NCBI GenBank assembly: GCA_021202515.1
Contig: JAJQCW010000042.1
Coordinates: 12,252-59,931, forward strand
Source of the DNA: Clostridiales bacterium
GTDB lineage: Bacteria; Bacillota; Clostridia; Oscillospirales; Oscillospiraceae
Reading direction: 5' to 3'
DNA length: 47,680 bases
Of the stretch, positions 17,681 to 24,310 are shown piece by piece. Each line of letters opens with the position of its first letter. Position 1 is the first letter of the stretch. Position numbers and translations under genes: made by a program. The notes beneath the pieces were generated by a model. The model searched no databases. It was not told where the DNA came from and was given only the letters and a program-made list of their open reading frames with translations.

Positions 17681-19300
17681 ATGTCATGTAAGCATATCTT
17701 CGTCACCGGCGGCGTGGTTTCCGGCCTGGGCAAGGGCATCACCGCCGCGTCCCTGGGCCGTCTGCTCAAGCAGCGGGGCCTGCGGGTGGCGCTGCAAAAG
17801 CTGGACCCCTATATGAACGTGGACCCCGGCACCATGAACCCCATCCAACACGGCGAGGTCTTTGTCACCGACGACGGCGCGGAGACCGACCTGGATCTGG
17901 GCCACTACGAGCGGTTCGTGGACGAGAACCTGACCGTCCACGCCTCCGTCTCCTCCGGCAAAATCTACTCCACCGTGCTGGACAAGGAGCGCCACGGCGA
18001 CTTCCTTGGCCGCACCGTCCAGATCATCCCCCACATCACCGACGAGATCAAGCGCCGCATTTACCGTATGGAGGGCGGCTCCCCCAAGGACGTCATTATC
18101 ACTGAGATCGGCGGCACCGTGGGCGACATCGAGTCCCAGCCCTTCCTGGAGGCCATCCGGCAAATCAGCCGGGAGCTGAAGCCGGAGGACTGCATGTTCA
18201 TCCACGTCTCCCTCATCGTCACCATTCCCGGCTCCGGGGAGCAGAAGTCCAAGCCCACCCAGCACTCCTGCAAGGAGCTGTTGTCCATCGGCATCCAGCC
18301 GGATGTCATCATGTGCCGGGCGGACGACCCCATCGACCCGGACATTCGCCGGAAGATCGCCCTGTTCTGCAACATCCCGCCGGAGAACGCCATCCCCAAC
18401 CTGACCGCGCCCATTCTGTACGAGGTGCCCCTGATGCTGGAGGCGGAGGGGCTGGGCCGCGCCGTGTGCAAACGCCTGGCGCTGAACTGCCCTGAGCCGG
18501 ACCTGGCCGAGTGGAGCGCCATGGTAGCCCGGGCCAAAGCCGTGGTGGACGGCGAGGTGGAGATCGCCCTGGTGGGCAAGTATGTCTCTCTCCACGACAG
18601 CTATCTCTCTGTGGTGGAGGCTCTGACCCACGGCGGCATTGAAAACGACGTGAAAATCAAAATCCGCTGGGTGGACTCCGAGCTGCTGAACGAGGAAAAC
18701 GCGGCGGAGGTCCTGTCCGGCGTCCACGGTATCATCGTCCCCGGCGGCTTTGGCGACCGGGGTATCCAGGGGATGATCGATGCGCTCCACTGGGCCAGGG
18801 TCAACAAGGTCCCCGCCTTTGGCATTTGCCTGGGAATGCAGATGACCGTGGTGGAGTACGCCCGGAACATGGCCTGCCTGGAACACGCCCACTCCAGCGA
18901 GCTGGACAGCAACACCCCCTATCCGGTCATCGACCTGATGCCGGAGCAGCGGGACGTCCACGACAAGGGCGCCAGTATGCGGCTGGGCGCGTACCCCTGC
19001 AAAATCGTGGACAAGGATTCCTGCACCTTTGCCGCTTACGGCGGCGAGGAGGTCATCTACGAGCGCCATCGCCACCGCTACGAGTTCAACAACGACTATC
19101 GGGAGGTCCTCACCCGCAACGGCCTGAAGCTGGTGGGCCTCTCCCCCAACGACCGGTTGGTGGAGGTGGTGGAGGTGCCCAACCATCCCTGGATGGTGGG
19201 CGTGCAGTTCCACCCGGAGCTGAAAAGCCGCCCCAACAAGGCCCACCCCCTGTTCCGGGAGTTCATCCGGGCCGCAAAGGTGTTCCGGGACGGTCAGTAA
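17681..19300 (+). CDS. pyrG: CTP synthase
   Basis: 539 residues, the family length. The synthase domain starts at [15 protein letters not shown] with the ATP-binding Gly-rich loop and carries DPGTMNP and GGTVGDIES. The C-terminal glutamine amidotransferase domain has the nucleophile motif GICLGMQ (about residue 380) and the catalytic His-Pro-Glu in VQFHPEL. It aminates UTP to CTP. The ATG at 17681 has TAAGGAGG upstream and fits the conserved N-terminus; the frame also runs upstream to 17594 without support. Confidence 0.98.
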   Translation: MSCKHIFVTGGVVSGLGKGITAASLGRLLKQRGLRVALQKLDPYMNVDPGTMNPIQHGEVFVTDDGAETDLDLGHYERFVDENLTVHASVSSGKIYSTVLDKERHGDFLGRTVQIIPHITDEIKRRIYRMEGGSPKDVIITEIGGTVGDIESQPFLEAIRQISRELKPEDCMFIHVSLIVTIPGSGEQKSKPTQHSCKELLSIGIQPDVIMCRADDPIDPDIRRKIALFCNIPPENAIPNLTAPILYEVPLMLEAEGLGRAVCKRLALNCPEPDLAEWSAMVARAKAVVDGEVEIALVGKYVSLHDSYLSVVEALTHGGIENDVKIKIRWVDSELLNEENAAEVLSGVHGIIVPGGFGDRGIQGMIDALHWARVNKVPAFGICLGMQMTVVEYARNMACLEHAHSSELDSNTPYPVIDLMPEQRDVHDKGASMRLGAYPCKIVDKDSCTFAAYGGEEVIYERHRHRYEFNNDYREVLTRNGLKLVGLSPNDRLVEVVEVPNHPWMVGVQFHPELKSRPNKAHPLFREFIRAAKVFRDGQ

Positions 19301-19314
19301 TGAATAAAAACAAG

Positions 19315-19351
19315 CGTGGGAGTGCGGATTGTCCACATTCCCACGTTTTTT
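19315..19351 (+). terminator. terminator after pyrG, start of chassis copy A
   Basis: CGTGGGA (19315-19321) pairs with TCCCACG (19339-19345), then TTTTTT. The same hairpin sequence reappears at 19785-19825, showing that it belongs to the duplicated unit. Confidence 0.8.
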
Positions 19352-19352
19352 G

Positions 19353-19381
19353 TTGCTTTTTGTAAAATGGTGTGGTATTCT
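19353..19381 (+). promoter_or_regulatory. promoter A of toxin-like mRNA
   Basis: TTGCTT (19353-19358), 17-nt spacer, TGG-TATTCT extended -10 (-10 at 19376-19381). Copy B at 19827-19855 has the same spacing. Confidence 0.7.
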
Positions 19382-19423
19382 ATGGTTGGCTCCTGATAGA
19401 GATTTCTCCTGACGGAGCTAGGG

Positions 19424-19446
19424 CGTTGTCCATTACGGCGGCGGTT
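19424..19446 (+). repeat. direct-repeat pair in toxin A leader
   Basis: CGTTGTC (19424-19430) and CGGCGGTT (19439-19446). The same two words recur, in opposite order, downstream of the ORF at 19658-19664 and 19621-19628. Because the downstream copies are transcribed from the other strand, the two RNAs are complementary at these points, as with DRa/DRb in the par locus of pAD1. Confidence 0.65.
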
Positions 19447-19514
19447 GAGCCTCCTCTTTTTCTGTGGGGGCGACTTCTTCGGCCCCCTGATTTTTCAGAA
19501 AGGGGGCTTGCCTT

Positions 19515-19601
19515 ATGACGACTTCTGAAGTTTTACAGCTTCTGTTGGTTATCATCAGTGCGTGCAGTCTGGTTATCCAGTCGTACAATAATAAGAAGTA
19601 A
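19515..19601 (+). CDS. 28-residue hydrophobic toxin-like peptide (type I TA, holin-like toxin family)
   Basis: The peptide begins MTTSEVLQLLLVIISA and ends in QSYNNKK: a short polar N-terminus, one hydrophobic helix (about residues 6-21) and a Lys-rich tail. This is the layout of the putative holin-like toxins (PF16935) and other type I toxins such as TxpA or Fst. SD AAAGGGGG lies 8 nt before the ATG but can pair with GGCCCCCT (19480-19488) in a hairpin, so translation is probably gated. An antisense promoter lies 90 nt downstream. Toxicity is inferred from family resemblance and context. Confidence 0.75.
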   Translation: MTTSEVLQLLLVIISACSLVIQSYNNKK

Positions 19602-19682
19602 CCGCCCCTGTTGACCAAACCGGCGGTTACCTCTTACCAATAGAGAGGGAGCATGACCGTTGTCGGACAGCGCCCTTTTTCT
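19586..19682 (-). ncRNA. antisense RNA (antitoxin-like) A
   Basis: Predicted from the consensus promoter at 19689-19717. The transcript runs toward the toxin gene and meets the 9-bp inverted repeat GTAACCGCC/GGCGGTTAC (19598-19630), followed on this strand by the U-rich TTCTTATTATT. It would be about 95 nt and overlap the last codons of the peptide gene. It carries complements of the leader repeats. Confidence 0.65.
19598..19630. terminator. inverted repeat at the toxin A stop codon
   Basis: GTAACCGCC (19598-19606) and GGCGGTTAC (19622-19630), a perfect 9-bp stem including the TAA. It is U-rich on the minus side, so it likely terminates the antisense RNA and caps the toxin mRNA. Confidence 0.7.
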
Positions 19683-19688
19683 ATTTGT

Positions 19689-19717
19689 ATTATAGGCCAT
19701 TTCTTTGGCTTTGTCAA
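19689..19717 (-). promoter_or_regulatory. antisense promoter A (full consensus)
   Basis: TTGACA (19712-19717), 17-nt spacer, TATAAT (19689-19694): a perfect sigma-A promoter on the minus strand with no protein gene behind it. Confidence 0.9.
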
Positions 19718-19784
19718 CGTTGGGGTTTGTAAACTTTCAATCAGACCCTCTGCTTGCGAGATTTTCAGAAACACACAGAAAAAG

Positions 19785-19825
19785 AATGTGGGAGTGGAAA
19801 GGTTGTCCGCGTTCCCACATTTTTT
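19785..19825 (+). terminator. terminator, start of chassis copy B
   Basis: AATGTGGGA (19785-19793) with TCCCACATT (19813-19821) then T-rich sequence; homologous to 19315-19351. Confidence 0.75.
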
Positions 19826-19826
19826 G

Positions 19827-19855
19827 TTGCATTTTGTAAAATAGTGTGGTATTCT
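19827..19855 (+). promoter_or_regulatory. promoter B of small-peptide mRNA
   Basis: TTGCAT (19827-19832), 17-nt spacer, TGG-TATTCT (-10 at 19850-19855), almost identical to promoter A. Confidence 0.7.
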
Positions 19856-19864
19856 ATCAATGGA

Positions 19865-19887
19865 CGCTGTCCATTACGGCGGCGGTT
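19865..19887 (+). repeat. direct-repeat pair in leader B
   Basis: CGCTGTC (19865-19871) and CGGCGGTT (19880-19887). The partner CGTTGTC is at 20038-20044; the second partner is only a partial CGGTT at 19995-19999. Confidence 0.55.
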
Positions 19888-19916
19888 GGCCACATCTCCC
19901 GAAGGGAGGTGACGCT

Positions 19917-19994
19917 ATGCGGATTACTTTGCACATCGGAGCCTATACGGTGACGATCATCGTGAAACGCAGAAACCGCCACTCGGCCAAGTGA
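19917..19994 (+). CDS. 25-residue cationic peptide, candidate toxin of module B
   Basis: The peptide starts MRITLHIGAYTVTIIVK and ends RRNRHSAK: an amphipathic, strand-like or helical hydrophobic first half and a strongly basic tail. I do not recognise a family, and it has no similarity to the peptide at 19515. SD GGGAGGT (19904-19910) is 6 nt before the ATG and is fully paired with ATCTCCC (19894-19900) through a GAA loop, so the SD is masked. It has the same promoter, leader words and antisense promoter as module A, which supports a toxin role by context only. Confidence 0.65.
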   Translation: MRITLHIGAYTVTIIVKRRNRHSAK

Positions 19995-20062
19995 CGGTTT
20001 CTTAACATAGAAACTATTTACAACACTAAGGGCTAACCGTTGTCGGACAGCGCCCTTTTTCT
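19962..20062 (-). ncRNA. antisense RNA (antitoxin-like) B
   Basis: Predicted from the promoter at 20069-20097. The RNA runs into the AGAAACCG/CGGTTTCT hairpin (19971-20002) that contains the end of the peptide gene. There is no clear U-tract on this strand, so its 3' end is uncertain. Confidence 0.55.
19971..20002. terminator. inverted repeat spanning the peptide B stop codon
   Basis: AGAAACCG (19971-19978) pairs with CGGTTTCT (19995-20002), with an inner CACT/AGTG stem. It covers the last eight codons and the TGA. Confidence 0.65.
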
Positions 20063-20068
20063 ATTTGT

Positions 20069-20097
20069 ATTATAAGCCATTTTTGTGTTTTTGTCAA
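20069..20097 (-). promoter_or_regulatory. antisense promoter B (full consensus)
   Basis: TTGACA (20092-20097), 17-nt spacer, TATAAT (20069-20074). About 80 nt around it are nearly identical to the region around promoter A. Confidence 0.9.
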
Positions 20098-20142
20098 CGT
20101 TGGGGTTTGTAAACTTTCCGCCAGCCTCGCTGATGAAGCGCA

Positions 20143-20182
20143 AACACAGGGGACGACCGCTTTCCGGCTGTCCCCTGTGTCA
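20143..20182 (-). terminator. terminator after glnK
   Basis: ACACAGGGGAC with GTCCCCTGTGT around a short loop, AT-rich on both sides. It ends the amtB-glnK transcript on the minus strand. Confidence 0.75.
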
Positions 20183-20204
20183 ATTTATTTTATGGGTCAG
20201 TCGC

Positions 20205-20573
20205 TCAGCACTCGCAGGGGCCGATGAAGGCGGCCTCGCCCCGCTCGCCGGTGCGGACCCGGAGCGCGTCATAGCACTCAGTGACGAACACCTTGCCATC
20301 GCCGTATTCGCCGGTGCGGAGGGTTTTCTCCACGGCTTCAAAGACCTTCTCCAGCGGGGTCTCGCAGATGAACAGGTCTACCTTGATTTTGGGCAGCAGG
20401 TGGACCTCCCGCTTGACGCCACGGTAGTAGGTCAGGTGTCCGCCCTGAGCGCCGCAGCCCTCCACCTTGTAGACGGTCATGCCGTCGATGCCGATCTCGT
20501 TCAGCGCGTCCTTCAGGGCGGGGAACTTTTCGCGGCGGGTGACGATCTCCACTTTATAGATTTTCTTAGACAT
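20205..20573 (-). CDS. glnK: PII-family nitrogen regulatory protein
   Basis: 122-residue PII signal protein. The T-loop region runs KVEGCGAQGGHLTYYRG with the Tyr-Arg-Gly end (Tyr51-type position). The B-loop and C-terminal signature are FVTECYDALRVRTGERGEAA, i.e. DAxRVRTGExGxxA. It senses ATP/ADP and 2-oxoglutarate and gates AmtB. It lies 100 nt downstream of amtB on the same strand, the standard amtB-glnK pair. The C-terminus has an extra CEC. SD AAGGGAG precedes the ATG. Confidence 0.95.
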   Translation of the reverse strand: MSKKIYKVEIVTRREKFPALKDALNEIGIDGMTVYKVEGCGAQGGHLTYYRGVKREVHLLPKIKVDLFICETPLEKVFEAVEKTLRTGEYGDGKVFVTECYDALRVRTGERGEAAFIGPCEC

Positions 20574-20673
20574 AAACGATACACTCCCTTTTTTGCCGCC
20601 AGATTTTGGGGGCAGTTGTGTTACAGGTTAGCACAGACACGCTGCCTGCGCAATGGGGATTGTGGATACGCAC

Positions 20674-21903
20674 TCAGTCGCCGTAGGCGGACATACCGTG
20701 CTCGGAGGTGTCCAGGCCGATGATCTCGGACTCGGCGTCCACCCGGATGCCGTGGAAGAGGACCCCCGCCACCTTGAAGGTCAGGAAGGTCAGCAGCGCG
20801 CCGATGGGCAGCACCACGATGATGCCCACCACCTGGCACAGCAACTGATGGAAGCCGTAGCCGTAGAACAGGCCGCTGTCCATGGAGAACAGGCCCACGC
20901 AGAGGGTGCCGGTGATGCCGCCTACGCCGTGAACGGAGACCGCGCCCACCGGGTCGTCCACATGGAACTTTTCGTCCACGATGGGGACCATGAAGGTCAT
21001 GGCAGCGGCGGCCAGGATGCCGACGATGAGAGAAGGCACCGGCAGGAACACGTCCGCGCCGGGGGTGACGCCCACCAGACCGGCCAGGATGCCGTTGAGG
21101 ACCATGCCGGGGTCAACCTTCTTGTAACGCATGGCGGTCAGGAAGGCAGCGGTCAGGCCACCGGCAGCGCCGCCGATGAAGGTGGAGACTTCGGAAATAT
21201 AAGTGGCCTCAGAGGTGATGTCCAGAGAAGAGGCCCCGTTGAAGCCGAACCAGCCGAAGAACAGCAGCAGCACGCCCAGGGTGGCGTAAATCAGGTTGTG
21301 GCCGGGGATGGCGTTGGAGGAGCCGTCCTTGTTGTACTTGCCGATGCGGGGACCCACCATGGCCGCGCCCACCAGAGCGCAGCAGCCGCCCAGCGCGTGG
21401 ACGATGAGGCCGCCGGCGTAATCGTGGGTGCCGAACTGGTTCAGCCAGCCGTCCGCCGACCAGATCCAGTGGCCCATGATGGGATAGATGATGGAAGCGG
21501 CGATGGCGCAGAAGAACAGGTAAGCGTAGAAGTTGGTGCGCTCCGCCATGGCGCCGGAGACGATGGTGGCGCAAGTTGCGCAGAAGATTCCTTCAAAAAA
21601 GAAGTAGACGAAGCCGTTGATGCCGCTGATTTCAGTGGCGGCGGTGTACCCCATCAGGCAGAAGTTGCTGGTGCCGATGATGCCGCCCACGTCCTCACCG
21701 AACATGAAGCCATAGCCCACCAGGAAGTAGACCACCACGCCGATGGCCACGGTCATCACGTTTTTCATGGCGATGTTGGCGGCGTTTTTGCTCCGGGCCA
21801 TGCCGACCTCGACCAAAGAGAAGCCTGCGTGCATGATAAACACCAGACACGCCCCCAAAAGCGTCCACAACGTATTCACAAAATACAAGGTTGTGCTGTC
21901 CAT
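20674..21903 (-). CDS. amtB: ammonium transporter
   Basis: 409 residues with about eleven membrane helices. Amt signatures are visible: FIMHAGFSLVEVGMARSKNA near the N-terminus (FxMxxGFxxxExGxxRxKN), DYAGGLIVHALGGCCALVGA with the first pore His, and VHGVGGITGTL with the second pore His. It moves ammonium into the cell and pairs with the PII protein downstream. SD GGGAGGAAA precedes the ATG. The leader carries a strong hairpin at 21981-22034. Confidence 0.97.
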   Translation of the reverse strand: MDSTTLYFVNTLWTLLGACLVFIMHAGFSLVEVGMARSKNAANIAMKNVMTVAIGVVVYFLVGYGFMFGEDVGGIIGTSNFCLMGYTAATEISGINGFVYFFFEGIFCATCATIVSGAMAERTNFYAYLFFCAIAASIIYPIMGHWIWSADGWLNQFGTHDYAGGLIVHALGGCCALVGAAMVGPRIGKYNKDGSSNAIPGHNLIYATLGVLLLFFGWFGFNGASSLDITSEATYISEVSTFIGGAAGGLTAAFLTAMRYKKVDPGMVLNGILAGLVGVTPGADVFLPVPSLIVGILAAAAMTFMVPIVDEKFHVDDPVGAVSVHGVGGITGTLCVGLFSMDSGLFYGYGFHQLLCQVVGIIVVLPIGALLTFLTFKVAGVLFHGIRVDAESEIIGLDTSEHGMSAYGD

Positions 21904-21980
21904 TTACTTTTCCTCCCAAATAAAACGATGGATGGAGCCGATACATCTCCAAAATCGCACTAATACGATTCAGGTGACGT

Positions 21981-22034
21981 AACAAAAACAGAGAAGGACG
22001 TCAGCTCCACGCATTTGTGGCGGCTGACGTCCTT
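21981..22034 (-). terminator. hairpin plus U-tract in the amtB leader
   Basis: A perfect 12-bp stem AAGGACGTCAGC/GCTGACGTCCTT (21994-22034) has an inner CCAC-AAATGC-GTGG hairpin. On the minus strand it is followed by CTCTGTTTTTGTT. It sits about 80 nt before the amtB start, so it is either an attenuator of amtB or the end of a short upstream transcript. A TATAAT lies further upstream on the minus strand (about 22096). Confidence 0.65.
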
Positions 22035-22271
22035 GTCGAGAATGACTTTAACACAGAGAGAATAAAAATGCAAGAAGAAAAATGAAAAATTGCAAAATTA
22101 TAGACAGATGCACAAAAACAGCCCGTCTCCCGGCGGCAAATTCCGTAGCAATGGAGAAAACGAAGGCGGAGAGACGCCACACCTGCCGGGCGGGGACGTC
22201 TGCGCGCCGGATGTTGGGGAAAGGGAGAGGAAATCAATGGATATTGTTGCTTTTCTCAGCGAATTTCCCTC

Positions 22272-22300
22272 TTGTGTCGGCGTTGAGCGGGTGGTATACT
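22272..22300 (+). promoter_or_regulatory. promoter of pyrE
   Basis: TTGTGT (22272-22277), 17-nt spacer, TGG-TATACT (-10 at 22295-22300), 60 nt before the pyrE ATG. The rest of the 456-nt amtB-pyrE gap holds the amtB leader and nothing else that I recognise. Confidence 0.6.
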
Positions 22301-22359
22301 GTGGGAGACATGGTACAAACTTTCGATAACCACACCACCCCTGCAAAGGAGAATGTAAT

Positions 22360-23031
22360 ATGACTTATCAGGAAGAGTTCATCACCTTTATGGTGCGCTC
22401 CGGCGTGCTGACCTTTGGCGACTTCGTCACCAAGTCCGGCCGGAAAACCCCCTATTTCGTCAACACCGGCAACTATAAGACCGGCGCCCAGGCCGCCTGC
22501 CTGGGGGATTACTACGCCGCCTGCATGAACGACCATCTGGGCGACGACGTGACCGCCCTGTTCGGCCCGGCCTACAAGGGCATCCCCCTGGTAGTGGCGG
22601 GGTCCGCCTCCCTTTACCGGAACTATGGCCGGGACCTGCCTTATTGCTTCAACCGCAAGGAGGCCAAGGACCACGGCGAGGGTGGCTCCATGGTGGGGTA
22701 CAAGCCCCAGGACGGGGATGTGATCGCCATTGTGGAGGACGTGGTCACTGCCGGCACTGCCGTCCGGGAGAGCATCGAGCTGTTCCGCCAGGTGGCCGAC
22801 GTGAAGATCACCGCCCTGTTCGTCTCCGTGGACCGCATGGAGCGGGGCACACGGGACTGCTCCACCCTGGACGAGCTGCGCCAGGACTACGGCATCCAGG
22901 TGTGGCCCATCGTCACCGTCCGGGAAATCATCGACTTCCTGCACAACCGCCCCATCGACGGCAAGGTGTATATCGACGACGAGATGAAGGGAAAAATGGA
23001 AGCGTATCTGGAGCAGTACGGAGCGCGGTAA
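22360..23031 (+). CDS. pyrE: orotate phosphoribosyltransferase
   Basis: 223 residues, slightly long for PyrE. The phosphoribosyltransferase motif is VIAIVEDVVTAGTAVRES (IxxVEDVxTxGxA; about residues 124-141), with a GPAYKGIPL loop and the flexible-loop Lys-Glu-Ala-Lys-Asp-His-Gly-Glu region. It converts orotate and PRPP to OMP in pyrimidine synthesis, matching pyrG nearby. SD AAAGGAG precedes the ATG. A heptad array begins right at its stop. Confidence 0.94.
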   Translation: MTYQEEFITFMVRSGVLTFGDFVTKSGRKTPYFVNTGNYKTGAQAACLGDYYAACMNDHLGDDVTALFGPAYKGIPLVVAGSASLYRNYGRDLPYCFNRKEAKDHGEGGSMVGYKPQDGDVIAIVEDVVTAGTAVRESIELFRQVADVKITALFVSVDRMERGTRDCSTLDELRQDYGIQVWPIVTVREIIDFLHNRPIDGKVYIDDEMKGKMEAYLEQYGAR

Positions 23032-23054
23032 TTTAGCAATTTGCAATGTGCAAT
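23030..23054. repeat. period-7 array after pyrE
   Basis: TTTAGCAATTTGCAATGTGC-type heptads starting at the pyrE TAA and followed directly by the MITE-like element at 23053-23203. Confidence 0.75.
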
Positions 23055-23203
23055 GAGGGGGGGAACCCCTCCACCATGCTGCGCATGGTCCCCCTCCCCT
23101 TTGCGACTCGCATGGCCCCAAAGGGCCATAGCTCCCTGCATTTGCGCTAAAGAGGAATTGGCCATTCGGCCAGCGCTTCACAGGGGCGGCGAGGGGGGGA
23201 TAG
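23053..23203. repeat. MITE-like intergenic element, copy 1
   Basis: About 150 nt, closely similar to 27914-28063. Shared blocks include CCTTTGCGACTCGCATGGCC, GGGCCATAGCTCCCTGCATT, and GGCCATTCGGCCAGCGCTTC. Several hairpins are present and no ORF is conserved. Its ends match the shorter elements at 24090-24180 and 32645-32740 (read on the other strand). Confidence 0.8.
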
Positions 23204-23310
23204 TGCTTGTCGTCTGGTGTCAGTTTTGTTTGAATGTCTAGCCACTAAAAAACATAGCTGACTTAAAGGGAAAACCAGAGTTATTTATTACAGAACAGGG
23301 GGACACGGCG

Positions 23311-23997
23311 ATGGAACGTCAGGAAAACCTCCACGCCGGTCACCGGCAGCGAATGAAGCGGCGGTTCCTGGAGCTGGGTGAGCGCGGCATGGACGACCAC
23401 CAGCTACTGGAGCTGTTGCTGTTCTACGCCATCCCCCGGCAGGACACCAACCTGTTGGCCCACCAGCTCATCAGCCGGTTCGGTTCCCTGTCCGGCGTCC
23501 TCTCCGCCTCCCCCAACGAGCTGCGCCAGGTGAAGGGCATCGGGGACAGCGCCGTGGTGTTGCTGGAGCTGGTGCCTCAGTTGGCCCGCCGTTGCTGGCA
23601 GCGGGAGAACGAGGCGGAGGCCATCGTCCGCAACGAGCAGGAGGCGGCGGAGTACCTGCGGCCCTACTTTTTCGGCGTCCGGCGGGAACAGGTCTATCTT
23701 CTCTCCGTGGACCGAAAGGGCAAGGTGCTGGGCTGCGACTTCCTGGGCGAGGGCGGGGACAGCGCCGTGGGCCTGGACACCCGCCTGCTGACCGAGACCG
23801 CCCTGCGCCACCGGGCCACCTGGGTAGTGCTGGCCCACAGCCACCCCAGTGGCCTGGCAATGCCCTCTCAGGCGGACATCGCCACCACCCGCAGTTGCAG
23901 GAGCATCCTCCGGGCCTTGGAGATCGACCTGCGGGACCACCTGATTTTCGCGGACGACGACTATGTGTCCATGCGGGAGTCGGGGCTGATGATTTGA
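23311..23997 (+). CDS. radC: RadC-family JAB/MPN-domain protein
   Basis: 228 residues. An N-terminal helix-hairpin-helix region (LKGIGDS-type: QVKGIGDSAVVLLEL) precedes the JAMM metalloprotease-like core with HSHPSGLAMPSQAD (about 175-188) and an upstream Glu. RadC is widespread but its biochemical role is not settled; the old repair name is historical. SD AGGGGGA precedes the ATG. The following heptad array starts at its TGA. Confidence 0.93.
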   Translation: MERQENLHAGHRQRMKRRFLELGERGMDDHQLLELLLFYAIPRQDTNLLAHQLISRFGSLSGVLSASPNELRQVKGIGDSAVVLLELVPQLARRCWQRENEAEAIVRNEQEAAEYLRPYFFGVRREQVYLLSVDRKGKVLGCDFLGEGGDSAVGLDTRLLTETALRHRATWVVLAHSHPSGLAMPSQADIATTRSCRSILRALEIDLRDHLIFADDDYVSMRESGLMI

Positions 23998-24298
23998 CAA
24001 TTAGCAATTAGCAATGTGCAATGGCCTAAACCCAACGCCGCGGCATTTTTACCCAGCATAGAAAAAGTTTTCCGCAGAGAACTACCGTTCGACTACCGAC
24101 CGCCCCTCTTGCCGCCCCTGAGAAGGCAGGAAGCAAAGCGGAAGTGCCGCTTGACAGTAGTAGTGGTTCTTGTACATGGCCGATTCAAAGGCAGAGAGAG
24201 TATTTTGCAACAAAGGATAATGGGCAACCTTTCCACAACGGGAGACGCTGAAAGAAAGCACATAATTGCTAATTGCACATTGCACATTGCAAATTGAA
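23996..24298. repeat. composite element with inverted heptad ends between radC and uvrB
   Basis: The left array, GCAATTA/GCAATGT type (23998-24022), starts at the radC stop. The right array, ATTGCTA/ATTGCAC type (24265-24296), runs up to the uvrB SD. Between them lies a MITE-like segment (about 24090-24180: CCGCCCCTCTTGCCGCCCCT, GCGGAAGTGCCGCTTGAC). The whole 313-nt gap is this element; no gene or promoter stands out. Confidence 0.75.
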
Positions 24299-24310
24299 AA
24301 GGAGGGTCGT

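Noticed and set aside
19653-19844. 63-codon plus-strand frame across the antisense promoter A region
   Set aside because: It runs over the duplicated promoter and terminator DNA, has no SD and is not preserved in copy B.
21998-22030. ANTAR-type hexaloop hairpin in the amtB leader
   Set aside because: The inner loop AAATGC has A at position 1 but not G at position 4, and no second matching hexaloop hairpin was found upstream.
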